A stretch of DNA of 64,000 nt, from positions 2,471,865-2,535,864 of the forward strand of contig NZ_LR594487.1 of NCBI RefSeq assembly GCF_901686465.1. Direction: 5' to 3'. A program made the translations under genes and the position numbers. This DNA is from Halorubrum sp. DM2 (GTDB lineage Archaea > Halobacteriota > Halobacteria > Halobacteriales > Haloferacaceae). The notes below the pieces were generated by a model. That model worked only from the letters and a program-made list of their open reading frames with translations. It was not told where the DNA came from and made no database searches. This document shows, one piece after another, positions 16,525 to 25,060 of this stretch. Numbering within the stretch: position 1 is the first letter of the stretch; each line of letters starts with the position of its first letter.

Positions 16525-16749
16525 TTAGCTCGGTTCCTCGTGGAGGTTGAGGACGAAGTAGACGACCCCGACCATGGCGAGCAGCTCCAGCGCCGCCATC
16601 GTCCAGAACCGTACGTTGAACCCGCCCCCCGGCTCCTGTAGCGTCGGTATCAGGAAGATCCCGACGAACGCGGTCACGACGCAGACGGCGATCCCGACGA
16701 CGGAGCGTGTACGCAGCACTGGCGGCTGTTCGGTGTTTGTGTCAGTCAT
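16525..16749 (-). CDS. Small two-helix membrane protein near bop
   Basis: 74 aa. It has two hydrophobic segments, ~16-35 (VVGIAVCVVTAFVGIFLIP) and ~48-67 (WTMAALELLAMVGVVYFVLNL), joined by a short loop. No family is recognised. A TATA-like AGATAAATAACC (minus strand, ~16771-16782) lies ~27 nt upstream of the ATG, consistent with a leaderless gene. It lies directly downstream of bop on the same strand, 64 bp after the bop stop, so a role tied to the rhodopsin is possible but unproven. Confidence 0.7.
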   Translation of the reverse strand: MTDTNTEQPPVLRTRSVVGIAVCVVTAFVGIFLIPTLQEPGGGFNVRFWTMAALELLAMVGVVYFVLNLHEEPS

Positions 16750-16813
16750 GTCAAAAAATGAACCGCGAACGGTTATTTATCTGCTGTTCGGCTCCTTCCG
16801 ACGTGCGAGCCGA

Positions 16814-17590
16814 TCAGTCCGCGGCCTGCGCGTCAGCGCCGGCGGACGGCTCGGGTGCCTCGGTCCCGCCGATGATGGCGCGGCTGCGAAGCAGGATGAA
16901 GCCGAAGCCGACCTTGGCCAGGACGTCGAGAACCATGAACAGCAGAGTCTCGACGCCGAGGCCGACGACGCCGGTACCCTCGGTGCCGACGATCCACAGG
17001 ATCGGATACGCCGTCCAGAGGACCAAGACCAACGCGGTCAGCGTGTTGAACAGCTTCGCAACGTCGGGGCCGCGCTCCTTCGCCGCGGCGCGCAGGCTCG
17101 TGGCGAGGAAGTACAGCACGACGATCATCGCGATCGTGCTGAACAGCCACCACGTGTACCGCGCGAGCGGCGTGTGTGAGAGCGCGCCGATGAGACCGGT
17201 GACGATCATCAGCGCGTCGACGCCGACGAGCGTACCGATCGTCGAGCGGTCGACCTTCGCCAGCAGGGCGAGGTCGAGCAGCAGCAGCGGCGTGGTGAAC
17301 AGCCAGTCCGCGTACCGCGCGTAGTAGATGTCGAGTACTTCGCCACCGACCGTGACTTCCGTCAGGCCGATGCCGAAGAACATCGACAGGTACGCCGCCG
17401 ACGCGATCCCCGGAATGAGGATCGTGATCGAGTAGTACTCACGGGCCTCCTTGTCGGTGACCCCCCATCCCTTGACGAGGAAGTAGAAGGTCCCGATGAG
17501 CATTAGTATCGTGCCGATTCCCAACCATAGTGTCTCGGGGCGTCCGTCCCCGAGTAGGTCGTATCCCGCCTGTAGCGCTATCGGGTCCAT
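16814..17590 (-). CDS. bop: Bacteriorhodopsin-type light-driven proton pump (archaerhodopsin-like)
   Basis: 258 aa from the ATG at 17590, seven membrane helices. All proton-pump positions are present (bacteriorhodopsin numbering in brackets): Asp95 (D85), Thr99 (T89) and Asp106 (D96) in [19 protein letters not shown]; Trp192/Tyr195 (W182/Y185); Glu204 and Glu214 (E194, E204) of the release group; Asp222 (D212); and Lys226 (K216), which binds retinal, in [11 protein letters not shown]. It is therefore an outward H+ pump, not a halorhodopsin or sensor. A strong TATA box lies just upstream, and the start is nearly leaderless. The longer in-frame extension to 17704 lies upstream of the promoter and is not real. 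Confidence 0.97.
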   Translation of the reverse strand: MDPIALQAGYDLLGDGRPETLWLGIGTILMLIGTFYFLVKGWGVTDKEAREYYSITILIPGIASAAYLSMFFGIGLTEVTVGGEVLDIYYARYADWLFTTPLLLLDLALLAKVDRSTIGTLVGVDALMIVTGLIGALSHTPLARYTWWLFSTIAMIVVLYFLATSLRAAAKERGPDVAKLFNTLTALVLVLWTAYPILWIVGTEGTGVVGLGVETLLFMVLDVLAKVGFGFILLRSRAIIGGTEAPEPSAGADAQAAD

Positions 17591-17606
17591 ACCCACATCC
17601 TGATAC

Positions 17607-17616
17607 AGTATATACT
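17607..17616 (-). promoter_or_regulatory. bop TATA box
   Basis: AGTATATACT, a perfect palindrome, ends 17 nt before the bop ATG and fits a transcript with almost no leader. The ~120 bp upstream would contain any activator site for a Bat protein; I cannot identify one with confidence. Confidence 0.7.
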
Positions 17617-17768
17617 CTATTGAGATCGATGCCAACCTAGTCAGGTATCGGCGGCGGTGGACGCCCGATAGCGGGAGCGTTCGGGCCGCCATCGTCGGCG
17701 TCACACTTCGGTTCGGGGGAAACCTTGTCGGCCCGAAAGTAATGAACCTGGGGACCTACGGGTGGTAC

Positions 17769-18149
17769 ATGGTAGACGATGACGCCGAAGCGGAAGCGGA
17801 ATCGACCGCCGAGACCACCGCGGAACGAGAGGCCGAGACCGAGGCGACCGACGACGTCACCATCGACGTCGAGGCGATCGACGCGTACGAACAGCGCATC
17901 GAGGAGCTGTCCACCGCGGTCGAGGAGCGCGAGGACACGATCGAGGAGCTTCAGTCGGTCGTCGAAGAGCAGTCCGAACAGATCGAGACGCTCGAAAACC
18001 AGTTCTTGGATCTGTCCGCGCGCGTCGCGGACGGACGGAACCTCGGCGTCTGCCCCGAGTGTAACGGGCCGACGGAGAAGAAGGAACGGCTGTTCAGATC
18101 GGACACGATCGAGTGCACGCGCTGCGGCGAAGTGATCCACACGTACTGA
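17769..18149 (+). CDS. Coiled-coil protein with C-terminal zinc ribbon, between bop and blh
   Basis: 126 aa from the ATG at 17769; an ATG at 17742 would add nine residues. The acidic N-terminus leads to a long coiled coil (~35-85, IDAYEQRIEELSTAVEEREDTIEELQSVVEEQSEQIETLENQFLD in pieces). A C-terminal zinc ribbon follows with CPEC (LGVCPECNGPT) and CTRC (IECTRCGEVIH). It is divergent from bop, with 178 bp between starts, and followed by blh. Its position in the rhodopsin locus suggests a regulatory or scaffold role, inferred from context only. Confidence 0.8.
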   Translation: MVDDDAEAEAESTAETTAEREAETEATDDVTIDVEAIDAYEQRIEELSTAVEEREDTIEELQSVVEEQSEQIETLENQFLDLSARVADGRNLGVCPECNGPTEKKERLFRSDTIECTRCGEVIHTY

Positions 18150-18271
18150 GTCCTCCTTCCTCTCCCCGTCGGCGCGGCTGAGCGACGGCGGGCGCAAAGG
18201 GGCGAGGCGGCGTATAAAACACCCAATAATGACGACGAGACCCTAACTCCGTAAGAACCGTATCTGCTGGT

Positions 18272-19324
18272 ATGTCGACGTCGACGGCGGGTCCGGTACG
18301 GCGGCTTCTCGGTGAACCAGAACGGACGGCTATCGGTGCGTCGCGCGCCGCGTTGCTCCTGCTCGCGGTCGGATTCGGCGCGTTGTCCGCGGCGGGCACC
18401 GACATCTCGCTCCGGACGCAGATGATCGCGTACCTCGTCGGGATGGTCGCGCTGAACCTCCCGCACGGGGGGTACGAACACTTCTCGAACCTCCGTCGGC
18501 GGGGCCTCCCGTTCGGCGCGCGGTACGTGGGGCTGTACGTCGGCTTCGTCGCGACGTTCGTGGCGCTGTTCGTCGTCGCTCCCCTGCCGGCGCTCGCGCT
18601 CGCGTTCGGGACCGCGGTCGCGAAGGGGGGACACGGCGACCTCCGCGTGATGGACGCGCTGGTCGGCACCGACCACCTCCCGACGCGGCCACAGCGCGCG
18701 CTCGCCGCACTGGTCCGCGGCGGAGCCGTGATGATCGTCCCCGCCGTCTTCTGGACCGACACCTTCTACGGGTTCACCGGCATCATGCTCGGCGTCTTCG
18801 ACGGGCAGTTGGCCGGTCCCGCCGCCTCGTCGCCGGAGGCGTTCACCACGGCGCTCGGTGCCGCGTACGGACTCGCCGTGGTCGCGCACCTCGGCGGCGG
18901 GCTCGCGACCAGTTGGCGTTCCACCGGCGGCGTCAGCCGGTCGTGGCTGCTCGATGCCGCCGAGACGCTGCTGCTCGTCGCGTACTTCGCGCTCGTGCCC
19001 GTGGTCGTCGCCATCGGGCTCTACTTCCCGCTGTGGTACTCGATGCGCCAGTCGGCCCGGAGTATGGTCGTCGAGCGCGAGCGCCCCAGCCGGACCGAGG
19101 GCGTCTCGCTCGTCGTGGCGTGGGGCGTCCTCGTCGTCGGCGCGCTGGCGACGGCGACGGTCGCCGTCACCCTCTGGACCGTCGCGCCGAACCCGCTTGC
19201 CGGCGGCTCGCTGCTGTCCGGTGCCGTCGCCTTCTACACCATCTTCGTCTGCGTCATCGCGCTTCCGCACGTCGTCGTCGGCGAGTGGCTCGACTTCGGG
19301 CGCGGCATCTGGCACGTGCCCTGA
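18272..19324 (+). CDS. blh: Beta-carotene 15,15'-dioxygenase, Brp/Blh family
   Basis: 350 aa, polytopic (about 8-10 membrane segments). Brp/Blh enzymes cleave beta-carotene to two retinals, the chromophore for both rhodopsins encoded here. Conserved histidine motifs are NLPHGGYEHF (~63-72), KGGHGD (~118-123), a further His in VVAHLGGG, and C-terminal ALPHVVVGEWLDF. Linkage to bop is the usual arrangement. cgtataaaac at ~18210 is a possible promoter, giving a leader of ~35 nt. The gene is called brp in Halobacterium. Confidence 0.93.
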   Translation: MSTSTAGPVRRLLGEPERTAIGASRAALLLLAVGFGALSAAGTDISLRTQMIAYLVGMVALNLPHGGYEHFSNLRRRGLPFGARYVGLYVGFVATFVALFVVAPLPALALAFGTAVAKGGHGDLRVMDALVGTDHLPTRPQRALAALVRGGAVMIVPAVFWTDTFYGFTGIMLGVFDGQLAGPAASSPEAFTTALGAAYGLAVVAHLGGGLATSWRSTGGVSRSWLLDAAETLLLVAYFALVPVVVAIGLYFPLWYSMRQSARSMVVERERPSRTEGVSLVVAWGVLVVGALATATVAVTLWTVAPNPLAGGSLLSGAVAFYTIFVCVIALPHVVVGEWLDFGRGIWHVP

Positions 19325-19390
19325 TCCCCGGTAATCCCCCCGGTGAACGAGATAACAAGCCCTAAAACCCGTCTCGTCGACCGGTACGGT

Positions 19391-20131
19391 ATGCCTCTGC
19401 GGTTCGCCCGGCGGCTCGGGCTCGCGGACGCCGTGACCGTGGCCAACGCCGCCGTCGGCTTCCTCGCCGTCGTCGCCGCGACGGTCGACGTGGCGCTCGC
19501 GGCCCGGCTCGTCCTCCTCGCCGCGGTCGCGGACGGACTCGACGGCGTCGTCGCCCGCCACCGCGGGTCGACCCCGGCCGGTCCGTACCTCGACTCGCTG
19601 GCGGACGTCGCCTCCTTCGGCGTCGCGCCCGCGGCGTTAGTCGCCGCGGTCGTCGGCGACGGCCGCTCGTTCGCGACCGACCCCGTCCTCGTCGCCGCCG
19701 GCGTCGGCGCGGGCGCGCTGTTCGTCGCCGCCGCGGTCGCCCGGCTCGGCCTCTACACCGCCGACGAGGACGGCTCCCGCGAGACGGTCGGCGTCCCGAC
19801 CACGCTGGCGGCGACGGTGCTCGCGGCCGCCGTCATCGCGGGCTACACCGCCCCGCTCCTCCTCGTCGTGGCCACGGTGACGTTCGCGCTGCTCATGGGG
19901 TCGACGGTCACGTACCCGGACCTCCACGCGCAGGACGCGCTCGTGATGGGCGTCGTTCAGGCGGCGGTGATCGTCACCCCCGCCGGCCACATGGCGACGG
20001 ACGCGCTCCCCGCGTGGATCGGCGAGGGGTTCGCGTTCGCGCTGCTGTTCCTCTCCTGTGGCTACCTCCTCCTCGGCCCGCGCTTCTACTGGGGCGACGG
20101 GATCCGCGCGCCGCCGGGACTGCGCCGGTGA
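19391..20131 (+). CDS. pssA: CDP-alcohol phosphatidyltransferase (PssA-like)
   Basis: 246 aa from the ATG at 19391. A TATA-like ccctaaaacc ~27 nt upstream supports this start over the in-frame ATG 48 bp earlier. The CDP-alcohol transferase signature is clear: ADGLDGVVARHRG followed by GPYLDSLADVASFG, with its metal-binding aspartates. About six membrane helices follow. In haloarchaea such enzymes make archaetidylserine or related headgroups from CDP-archaeol; the exact alcohol cannot be read from sequence. Confidence 0.88.
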   Translation: MPLRFARRLGLADAVTVANAAVGFLAVVAATVDVALAARLVLLAAVADGLDGVVARHRGSTPAGPYLDSLADVASFGVAPAALVAAVVGDGRSFATDPVLVAAGVGAGALFVAAAVARLGLYTADEDGSRETVGVPTTLAATVLAAAVIAGYTAPLLLVVATVTFALLMGSTVTYPDLHAQDALVMGVVQAAVIVTPAGHMATDALPAWIGEGFAFALLFLSCGYLLLGPRFYWGDGIRAPPGLRR

Positions 20132-20228
20132 CGGCGGGGATGCGGACAACGAACTCGCCGGTGGTGAGTTGTCGGAAAAAGTCGCGATGAGAGTCGTCGG
20201 GGGAACTGCGCCGAGGACGTGGGAGGCC

Positions 20229-20960
20229 TTACAGGAGGCCGTCGAAGTCCTTGTACCGGGTGATGTCGACGCCGTCATCGGTGACGACGGCGACGTTGAT
20301 CCCGTTGCCGGACGCGAGGTCGCGCTCGACGGCGGACTGGATCGCCTTCGCGGCGATGGTCTTCGCCTCGTCGATGGTAACGCCGTCGTCGTACTCCTGT
20401 TCTAAGACGCCGAGCGCGTACTGCGACCCGGAGCCGGTGACGGTGTACTCTTCCTCGGTCGTGCCGCCGAGGGGGTCGATAGAGTAGATGTGCGACCCCT
20501 CGTCGTCGACGCCGCCGAGGATCGGACTGACGACGAAGAACGCGCCGGAGCGGAGGAGGTTCCCCGTCAGCGTCGACAGCGCTTCCATCGACATGTCCTT
20601 TCCGCGGCGGGCCTCGTAGAGGCTCGTCTCGGCGCGGAGCGTCGAAATCAGGTTCTGCGCCGGGGAGACGGAGCCGGCGATGGTGAGAGCGCCGCGAGGG
20701 TGGACTTCCTCGACCTTCTGGACGTCCTTCGACGAGACCATGCCGCCGAGCGAGGCTCGCATGTCCGTCGCGAGGACGACGCCGTCGGCCGTCTTGATGC
20801 CGACGGTCGTCGTTCCCGTCTTCATGCCTTCGCCCTCGCCGCCAGCGGCGGCGCGCTGCTCGCTCTGGTCGAACTCGCCGAGCTCCGGTCCGAAGACCGG
20901 CTGGTCGCGGCCGAGTTCGACGGACGGGCCGTCCGAGAGGTTGTCAGTCGGTGTTCGCAT
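20229..20960 (-). CDS. psmB: 20S proteasome subunit beta
   Basis: 243 aa from the ATG at 20960. The first 49 residues are a propeptide cleaved at MKTG/TTTVGIK, exposing the catalytic Thr50. Active-site residues around GVVLATDMRAS and the Lys in GGMVSSKDV are present, with TGSGSQYALGVLE further on. A 49-residue propeptide matches the well-studied haloarchaeal beta subunit. A TATA-like CCTTTATCC lies 27 nt before the ATG, so it is leaderless. The alpha subunit and PAN are not in this window, but the CDC48-like ATPase at 14.4 kb is a possible unfoldase partner. Confidence 0.96.
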   Translation of the reverse strand: MRTPTDNLSDGPSVELGRDQPVFGPELGEFDQSEQRAAAGGEGEGMKTGTTTVGIKTADGVVLATDMRASLGGMVSSKDVQKVEEVHPRGALTIAGSVSPAQNLISTLRAETSLYEARRGKDMSMEALSTLTGNLLRSGAFFVVSPILGGVDDEGSHIYSIDPLGGTTEEEYTVTGSGSQYALGVLEQEYDDGVTIDEAKTIAAKAIQSAVERDLASGNGINVAVVTDDGVDITRYKDFDGLL

Positions 20961-20985
20961 TACGCATCTGTTGGCCCGGCGCGCG

Positions 20986-20993
20986 GATAAAGG
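20986..20993 (-). promoter_or_regulatory. psmB TATA box
   Basis: CTTTATCC on the minus strand, about 27 nt upstream of the ATG at 20960, as expected for a leaderless mRNA. It excludes the longer start at 20996. The remaining ~190 bp up to the next gene show nothing further. Confidence 0.55.
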
Positions 20994-21192
20994 CAACCCT
21001 TCGGGGGCCGCCGACCGGTTCCGACGAACCTATCCGTCGCCGGGCTACGACCGGCGGACGGCGACGAGACGCGTGGTCTCGAAGCCGGCGGCGACCGGAG
21101 ACGAGACGAACGACCGCCGACGCCGATGACGCGGTCGCTCGGGGTCGGTCCGGGATTCAGTCGGCGACGCGAAAACGAACCGTGCCGGTCGA

Positions 21193-21369
21193 TTACTCCT
21201 CGTCCGCGGTCTCGAACGCCTCGGTGGTGGTCTCGACGAGCCGGCCGACGGGGATGTTGATACCGAGACGCTGACGCGCGAAGACCGCCACCGGGAAAAG
21301 CGAGATCCCGGCGGCGACGGTCGCTTGGTGGAGCCCGACGAGGGCCGCCGTTCGGATGCGGTCGAACAT
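21193..21369 (-). CDS. Small (58 aa) haloarchaeal protein with one hydrophobic segment
   Basis: 58 aa from the ATG at 21369. A GATATTTATA box at ~21400-21410 about 32 nt upstream supports this start rather than the longer frame to 21543. The sequence has a hydrophobic stretch (VAAGISLFPVAVFA, ~19-31), then RQRLGINIPVGRLVETTTEAF. It resembles short conserved haloarchaeal proteins of unknown function. Probably membrane-associated. Confidence 0.65.
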   Translation of the reverse strand: MFDRIRTAALVGLHQATVAAGISLFPVAVFARQRLGINIPVGRLVETTTEAFETADEE

Positions 21370-21681
21370 TGAACTTCTGCCCGACCCGAACGCGGGGACG
21401 TATAAATATCTTCCGTGGCCGCGTCCGAGACGATCCCGACGCAGTCGTGCGGTATTCGATCGTCGCTTACCGATCCCGAAACTTCGCTCCCGACGCGGCG
21501 ATCGACGCGTATCCAACGCCGGTCGGACCCAGTGTATCTCCATAACTTATGCGAATTCACGGCGGTTCGTGCGCCTCGCATCGGCCCGATTTCGGCGGCT
21601 TCATCTAGCCCGCGAACCGCCCGGCTACGGCCCCGCGTCGGACCGAACTGAATATAACTGGGTGGGCACCTACCACGTCGT

Positions 21682-22362
21682 GTGCAGAACGTCACGGACC
21701 GGATCCGGAACCCGTTCGGGATGCGCCCCGACTGCCCGTCGTTCGTCCCGGGCTACGGCGACGCCAACGCCGACTTCCACGTCGTCGGCGACCGTCCGGG
21801 CGTCCACGGCGGGACCGCGGCCGGCGTCCCGTTCACCGGCGAGACGTGGTCGCCCGCCTTCCTGTCGGCGCTGTCGGCGGCCGGGCTGATCGCGGGGGTC
21901 GCGGACGGGGTTACCCCCGACGGCGTCCCGCGCGAGGGAGACCCGACCGCGAGCGACCCGATCCGAACCGCCCGAACGTTCCTCTCGTACCTCCACATGT
22001 GCGCGAGCGAGGAGCCGCCGGACGAGGACTCCTACGCCGACATGGAGCGGTTCTTCGACGCCGAACTCCGCGCCATCGCGGCCCACGTGCTTCTCCCGGT
22101 GGGCGCGCGAGCGACGGAACGCGTCCTTGAGACCTACACCGCGCGGGCTTGGAAGACCGAGATCGACATGGACGCGCTCCACGGCGAGGAGCTGCTCGGC
22201 GCGGGCTGGCTCGTCGTGCCGATCAAAGACCCCGCCGACTGGGCGGACGGCGACGCCGACCGCCTCGTCGCCGCGTTGGGAGAGCTTCGGTCGACTGATT
22301 TCCGCCGCGAGAGCGACCTCGGCCGGTTCATCGCCGGCGACGAACCGTATCTGGTCCGCTGA
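21682..22362 (+). CDS. Uracil-DNA glycosylase superfamily protein
   Basis: 226 aa from a GTG at 21682. An AATATAAC box 28 nt upstream makes this a leaderless GTG start; the next ATG is 39 bp downstream. The UDG-fold signature is recognisable: ADFHVVGDRPGVHGGTAAGVPFTG resembles the family 4/5 GEAPG...PFVG loop. YLHMCASEE and HVLLPVGARATERV are in the expected central and C-terminal positions. The full set of iron-sulfur cysteines of family 4 is not evident. Uracil removal is inferred from the family. Confidence 0.75.
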   Translation: MQNVTDRIRNPFGMRPDCPSFVPGYGDANADFHVVGDRPGVHGGTAAGVPFTGETWSPAFLSALSAAGLIAGVADGVTPDGVPREGDPTASDPIRTARTFLSYLHMCASEEPPDEDSYADMERFFDAELRAIAAHVLLPVGARATERVLETYTARAWKTEIDMDALHGEELLGAGWLVVPIKDPADWADGDADRLVAALGELRSTDFRRESDLGRFIAGDEPYLVR

Positions 22363-22550
22363 CGCGACCCCTCCGCTGACGTGGTCGCTCCGCTTCGAAC
22401 ACCGGGAATCCGCCTGTTTTCCCCGGATAGACGTGAACTTTCTTCGGCAAAGCGCGCGCTTGATACGGAGATACGGCAGTAATTAGTCGAATCTACGCAC
22501 GATTGTTTCTCTCCAAACCGAAAGAGTGTCATATTTGTCGCTACTGCTCG

Positions 22551-22667
22551 GATTTTATATCCGTCCTGTCGATCCTTACGCAGACGCCCGGACGATCGGG
22601 CGTCGGCCGCAGGACTGGTACTCCACGCGGCGACTTGGTCAGTTCCGGCCCTCATCGGCCGGTTTTT
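22551..22667 (+). ncRNA. Candidate small RNA with own promoter and terminator-like hairpin
   Basis: GATTTTATAT (22551-22560) is a strong TATA-like box in a gap between two convergent genes, where none is needed for a coding gene. About 25-30 nt downstream a perfect 8-bp hairpin sits at 22583-22604 (GACGCCCG, loop GACGAT, CGGGCGTC). A second hairpin, CCGGCC/GGCCGG at 22645-22662, is followed by five T. Together they would define an RNA of ~85 nt antisense to the last codons of the AsnB-like gene. The rest of the gap (22363-22550) is AT-richer and shows nothing else. Confidence 0.3.
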
Positions 22668-23883
22668 CCTCGGCGCACAGCGCCTCGACGTACTTCCCGA
22701 CGTGGTCGTCCATCCGCCGCTTGTAGCCCGCCCGCCGCGCGAGTCGGTCGAGTTCGCGGGAGACGTACGTGCCGTACTGGACCGCCTTCTTGTCCGCGGT
22801 AGCGACCGACTCCGGCACGCGCTCGCCCGTGACGCGGCGGAGCGCGACCTTCCGCTCGTCGCCGTCGACGAGCAGGTCGTCGGGGAGCGCCAGTGCGGCC
22901 GCGACCACGCGGTCGTCGAGCAGCGGCGTCGCCGGCTCGACCCCGGCGGCGCGGAGCGCGAGCACGTCCCGCTCCAGTTGGTCGGGCAGCGTGCGGACGG
23001 TCTCGGTCCGCGCCCCGCGGACGGTGTCGGCGTCGACGCGGGAGTCCTGCGCGGGGTCGACGACCTTGCTGTAACCGCCGAACAGTTCGTCCGCCCCCTG
23101 TCCGACCGCGAGCCGGCCGAACCCGTCCGCGGCGGCCGCCTCGGCGGTCAGGTACAGCGGCACCGCGATGGCGACGTCCATCGGGTTTCGGCGGTCCGTG
23201 GCGGCCGCGACCGCGCGGACGGCGCGTTTCAGGTCGTCGTGCGTCACCTCGACGACCCGCAGGTCGCGACCCATCGCGCCCGCCGCCTCTCGCGCGGCCG
23301 AGACGTCGTGGCACCCCTCGAAGCCGGCGACGTAGCAGGGGGCCTCGGGGACGGCGGCCGCGACGACGCCGGAGTCGACGCCGCCGGAGAAAGCGACCGC
23401 GAGGTCGCCGCCGTCGCCCTCGTCTCCGTCGTCCGCGCTCGCGGACCGGGCCGAGGCCGCGAGGTCGTCGAGCGCGCCGCTCACCGCGTCGTCGACGGCC
23501 GACAGCGCGACCTCGCGGTCCGCGGTCGCGTCCGGCTCCGGGAGCCGCCAGACGCGCTCGGTTCCGCCCGCCGAGACGACGCCGCCGGCCGGGACCGATT
23601 CGGGGTCGTCGAGCGCGTTCCGGTCGACGTTCCACGCGCCGGGCGCGGTCGGGTCTCGGTCAGTCTCGGGGTCGAGCGCGTCGCGCTCGGCGAACAGCGG
23701 CTGCCGGCCGAGGACGTCACGGACGAGGACCGGTCCCGTTCGGCCCGGAGGGTCGGTCAGCAGCCCGGCGAAACCGCGGCCGCCGGGAAGGGGGTCACCG
23801 TCGCGGAGGGCGGCGCGGACCCGGTCGGCGTCGGTCCCTCGGAGAACGGAACCGTCGTCGTCGGGCGGCGTGGTCGGCGACAT
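22639..23883 (-). CDS. Asparagine-synthase-like amidotransferase with degenerate glutaminase domain
   Basis: 414 aa from the ATG at 23883. The synthetase half carries the PP-loop AFSGGVDSGVVAAA (~164-177), and later GQGADELFGGYSK and PLLDDRVVAAALALP, which are typical AsnB motifs. The N-terminal ~120 residues keep an Ntn remnant (GRGFAGLLTDPP, VRDVLGRQPLF) but start MSPTTPP, without the Cys2 nucleophile, so glutamine hydrolysis is not expected. It may use ammonia or a partner glutaminase. The gene lies 5 bp after a PHP-domain gene, in one operon. True substrate unknown. Confidence 0.85.
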   Translation of the reverse strand: MSPTTPPDDDGSVLRGTDADRVRAALRDGDPLPGGRGFAGLLTDPPGRTGPVLVRDVLGRQPLFAERDALDPETDRDPTAPGAWNVDRNALDDPESVPAGGVVSAGGTERVWRLPEPDATADREVALSAVDDAVSGALDDLAASARSASADDGDEGDGGDLAVAFSGGVDSGVVAAAVPEAPCYVAGFEGCHDVSAAREAAGAMGRDLRVVEVTHDDLKRAVRAVAAATDRRNPMDVAIAVPLYLTAEAAAADGFGRLAVGQGADELFGGYSKVVDPAQDSRVDADTVRGARTETVRTLPDQLERDVLALRAAGVEPATPLLDDRVVAAALALPDDLLVDGDERKVALRRVTGERVPESVATADKKAVQYGTYVSRELDRLARRAGYKRRMDDHVGKYVEALCAEEKPADEGRN

Positions 23884-23888
23884 CGCGG

Positions 23889-24572
23889 TCACCGAAGCGA
23901 GTCGAGCGCGCGGAGCGCGCGGCGCTTCGCGCCCCCGCCGAACTGCTTGAGCGACACCCGCCACGGGGTGCGCTTGCCGACGACGCTGGTCCGGCCGTCG
24001 GCGATCCCCTGAAGGATCGCGTCGGCCGAGCGCTTGTCCGCGCCCACCTCGGTCACCGCCTGCCCGACCATCTCAGAGATATGCGCGTCACTGCCGGCGG
24101 TCATCGGAACCCCGTTGCGGACGGCGAACTTCTCCGCCTGGCGGTTCGAGCGCCCGGTGAACAGCCGGGAGTTGTACACCTCGATGGCGTCGGCGCTCGC
24201 CAACTGCTCCTCCGTGACGTGCGCGGCGACGCCGTGGCGGGACTTCTGGAACGGGTGGGGGACGACCGCGATCCCGCCCTGATCGCGGATCCGGTCGAGC
24301 GTCTCGTCGAAGGGGAGGCCGCTCTCGACGCGCTCCTCGATCCCGAACGCGAGGACGTGGCCGACCGCCGAGGTCACCTCCATGCCGACGATACCCACCA
24401 GCCCGTAGTCGGGGGCCTTCTCGGCCGCCTCGACGCTGGCGTCGATCTCGTCGTGGTCGGTGACGGCGAGCGCGTCGAGCCCGACCGCGGCCGCCTGCTC
24501 CAAGAGCAGGTCGACCGGGTCGCGCCCGTCGTACGACAGCGCGGAGTGCGCGTGTAGCTCGACCGATAGCAC
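23889..24572 (-). CDS. PHP-domain phosphoesterase
   Basis: 227 aa from a GTG at 24572, with TTTTTATCC ~27 nt upstream (leaderless). PHP metal-binding motifs are visible: ELHAHSALSYDG (~5-16), VTDHDEID (~38-45), GMEVTSAVGHVLAFG, VPHPF and AGSDAHI. These domains hydrolyse phosphoesters, including histidinol-phosphate or nucleotide derivatives. The specific substrate is unknown. It is coupled to the AsnB-like gene. Confidence 0.88.
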   Translation of the reverse strand: MLSVELHAHSALSYDGRDPVDLLLEQAAAVGLDALAVTDHDEIDASVEAAEKAPDYGLVGIVGMEVTSAVGHVLAFGIEERVESGLPFDETLDRIRDQGGIAVVPHPFQKSRHGVAAHVTEEQLASADAIEVYNSRLFTGRSNRQAEKFAVRNGVPMTAGSDAHISEMVGQAVTEVGADKRSADAILQGIADGRTSVVGKRTPWRVSLKQFGGGAKRRALRALDSLR

Positions 24573-24690
24573 GACTCTCCGTTCGCGGGTCTGGATAAAA
24601 AGCGCCCCGGTCCGCGCCGGTTCGCGGCGATACCGGCCGAACTCGTCCGATCCGACCGATCGTGAGCTACGTCGATCATCGGGCTACTCT

Positions 24691-25060
24691 GCGGTGGCGC
24701 GCGCCTCCGAGCGCCCTACTGGGCGCGAGGAGCGCCGCGCGAGGGAGTCGGTCGCCGGAGCGAAGCGACGGCGACCGACGAGGCTGGGGAGGTGTGAGGC
24801 TGTGCTGTGCGGGGCGGGATTCGAAGGGGCAGTCGCGAGGCGGGCAGAGGCGACGTAAGCACCGCAGGAGCGAACGAAGTGAGCGACGAGGAGCGCAGCG
24901 AGCGTCTGTCCGCCTCGCGACTGGGGCTTCGGCGGTCTCGGTCACAAAGTCGTTCGTGGCGAAACCAGTCACGTAAAGCCGATCGACTGGGGCTTCGGCG
25001 GTCTCGGTCACAGCATCGGTTCCGTAGTATCGAGCGGTCGAGGCTTCGGCGGCGAACACC
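24691..25060 (+). repeat. Structured dispersed repeat, copy C, with three tail units (candidate ncRNA)
   Basis: Core 24691-24945: arm I with CTCC/GGAG, GA/GA and GCGCCC/GGGCGC; arm II GTCGGTCGCC/GGCGACCGAC; arm III CAGTCGCGAGGCGGGCAGA with TCTGTCCGCCTCGCGACTG (one G-U). The 3' tail CGACTGGGGCTTCGGCGG is present at ~24918 and again at ~24984. A diverged third unit lies at ~25039, so spacing is ~66 and ~55 bp. The element fills the gap between the PHP start and the small gene ending at 25138, in antisense to both. Confidence 0.85.

Noticed and set aside
16814-17704. 38-residue longer N-terminus for bacteriorhodopsin
   Set aside because: It would begin upstream of the TATA box. The sequence from the ATG at 17590 matches the normal precursor.
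24691-25060. Repeat copy C as an insertion sequence
   Set aside because: No transposase gene, no terminal inverted repeats and no clear target duplication were found. A non-autonomous element remains possible and is stated under the repeat family.
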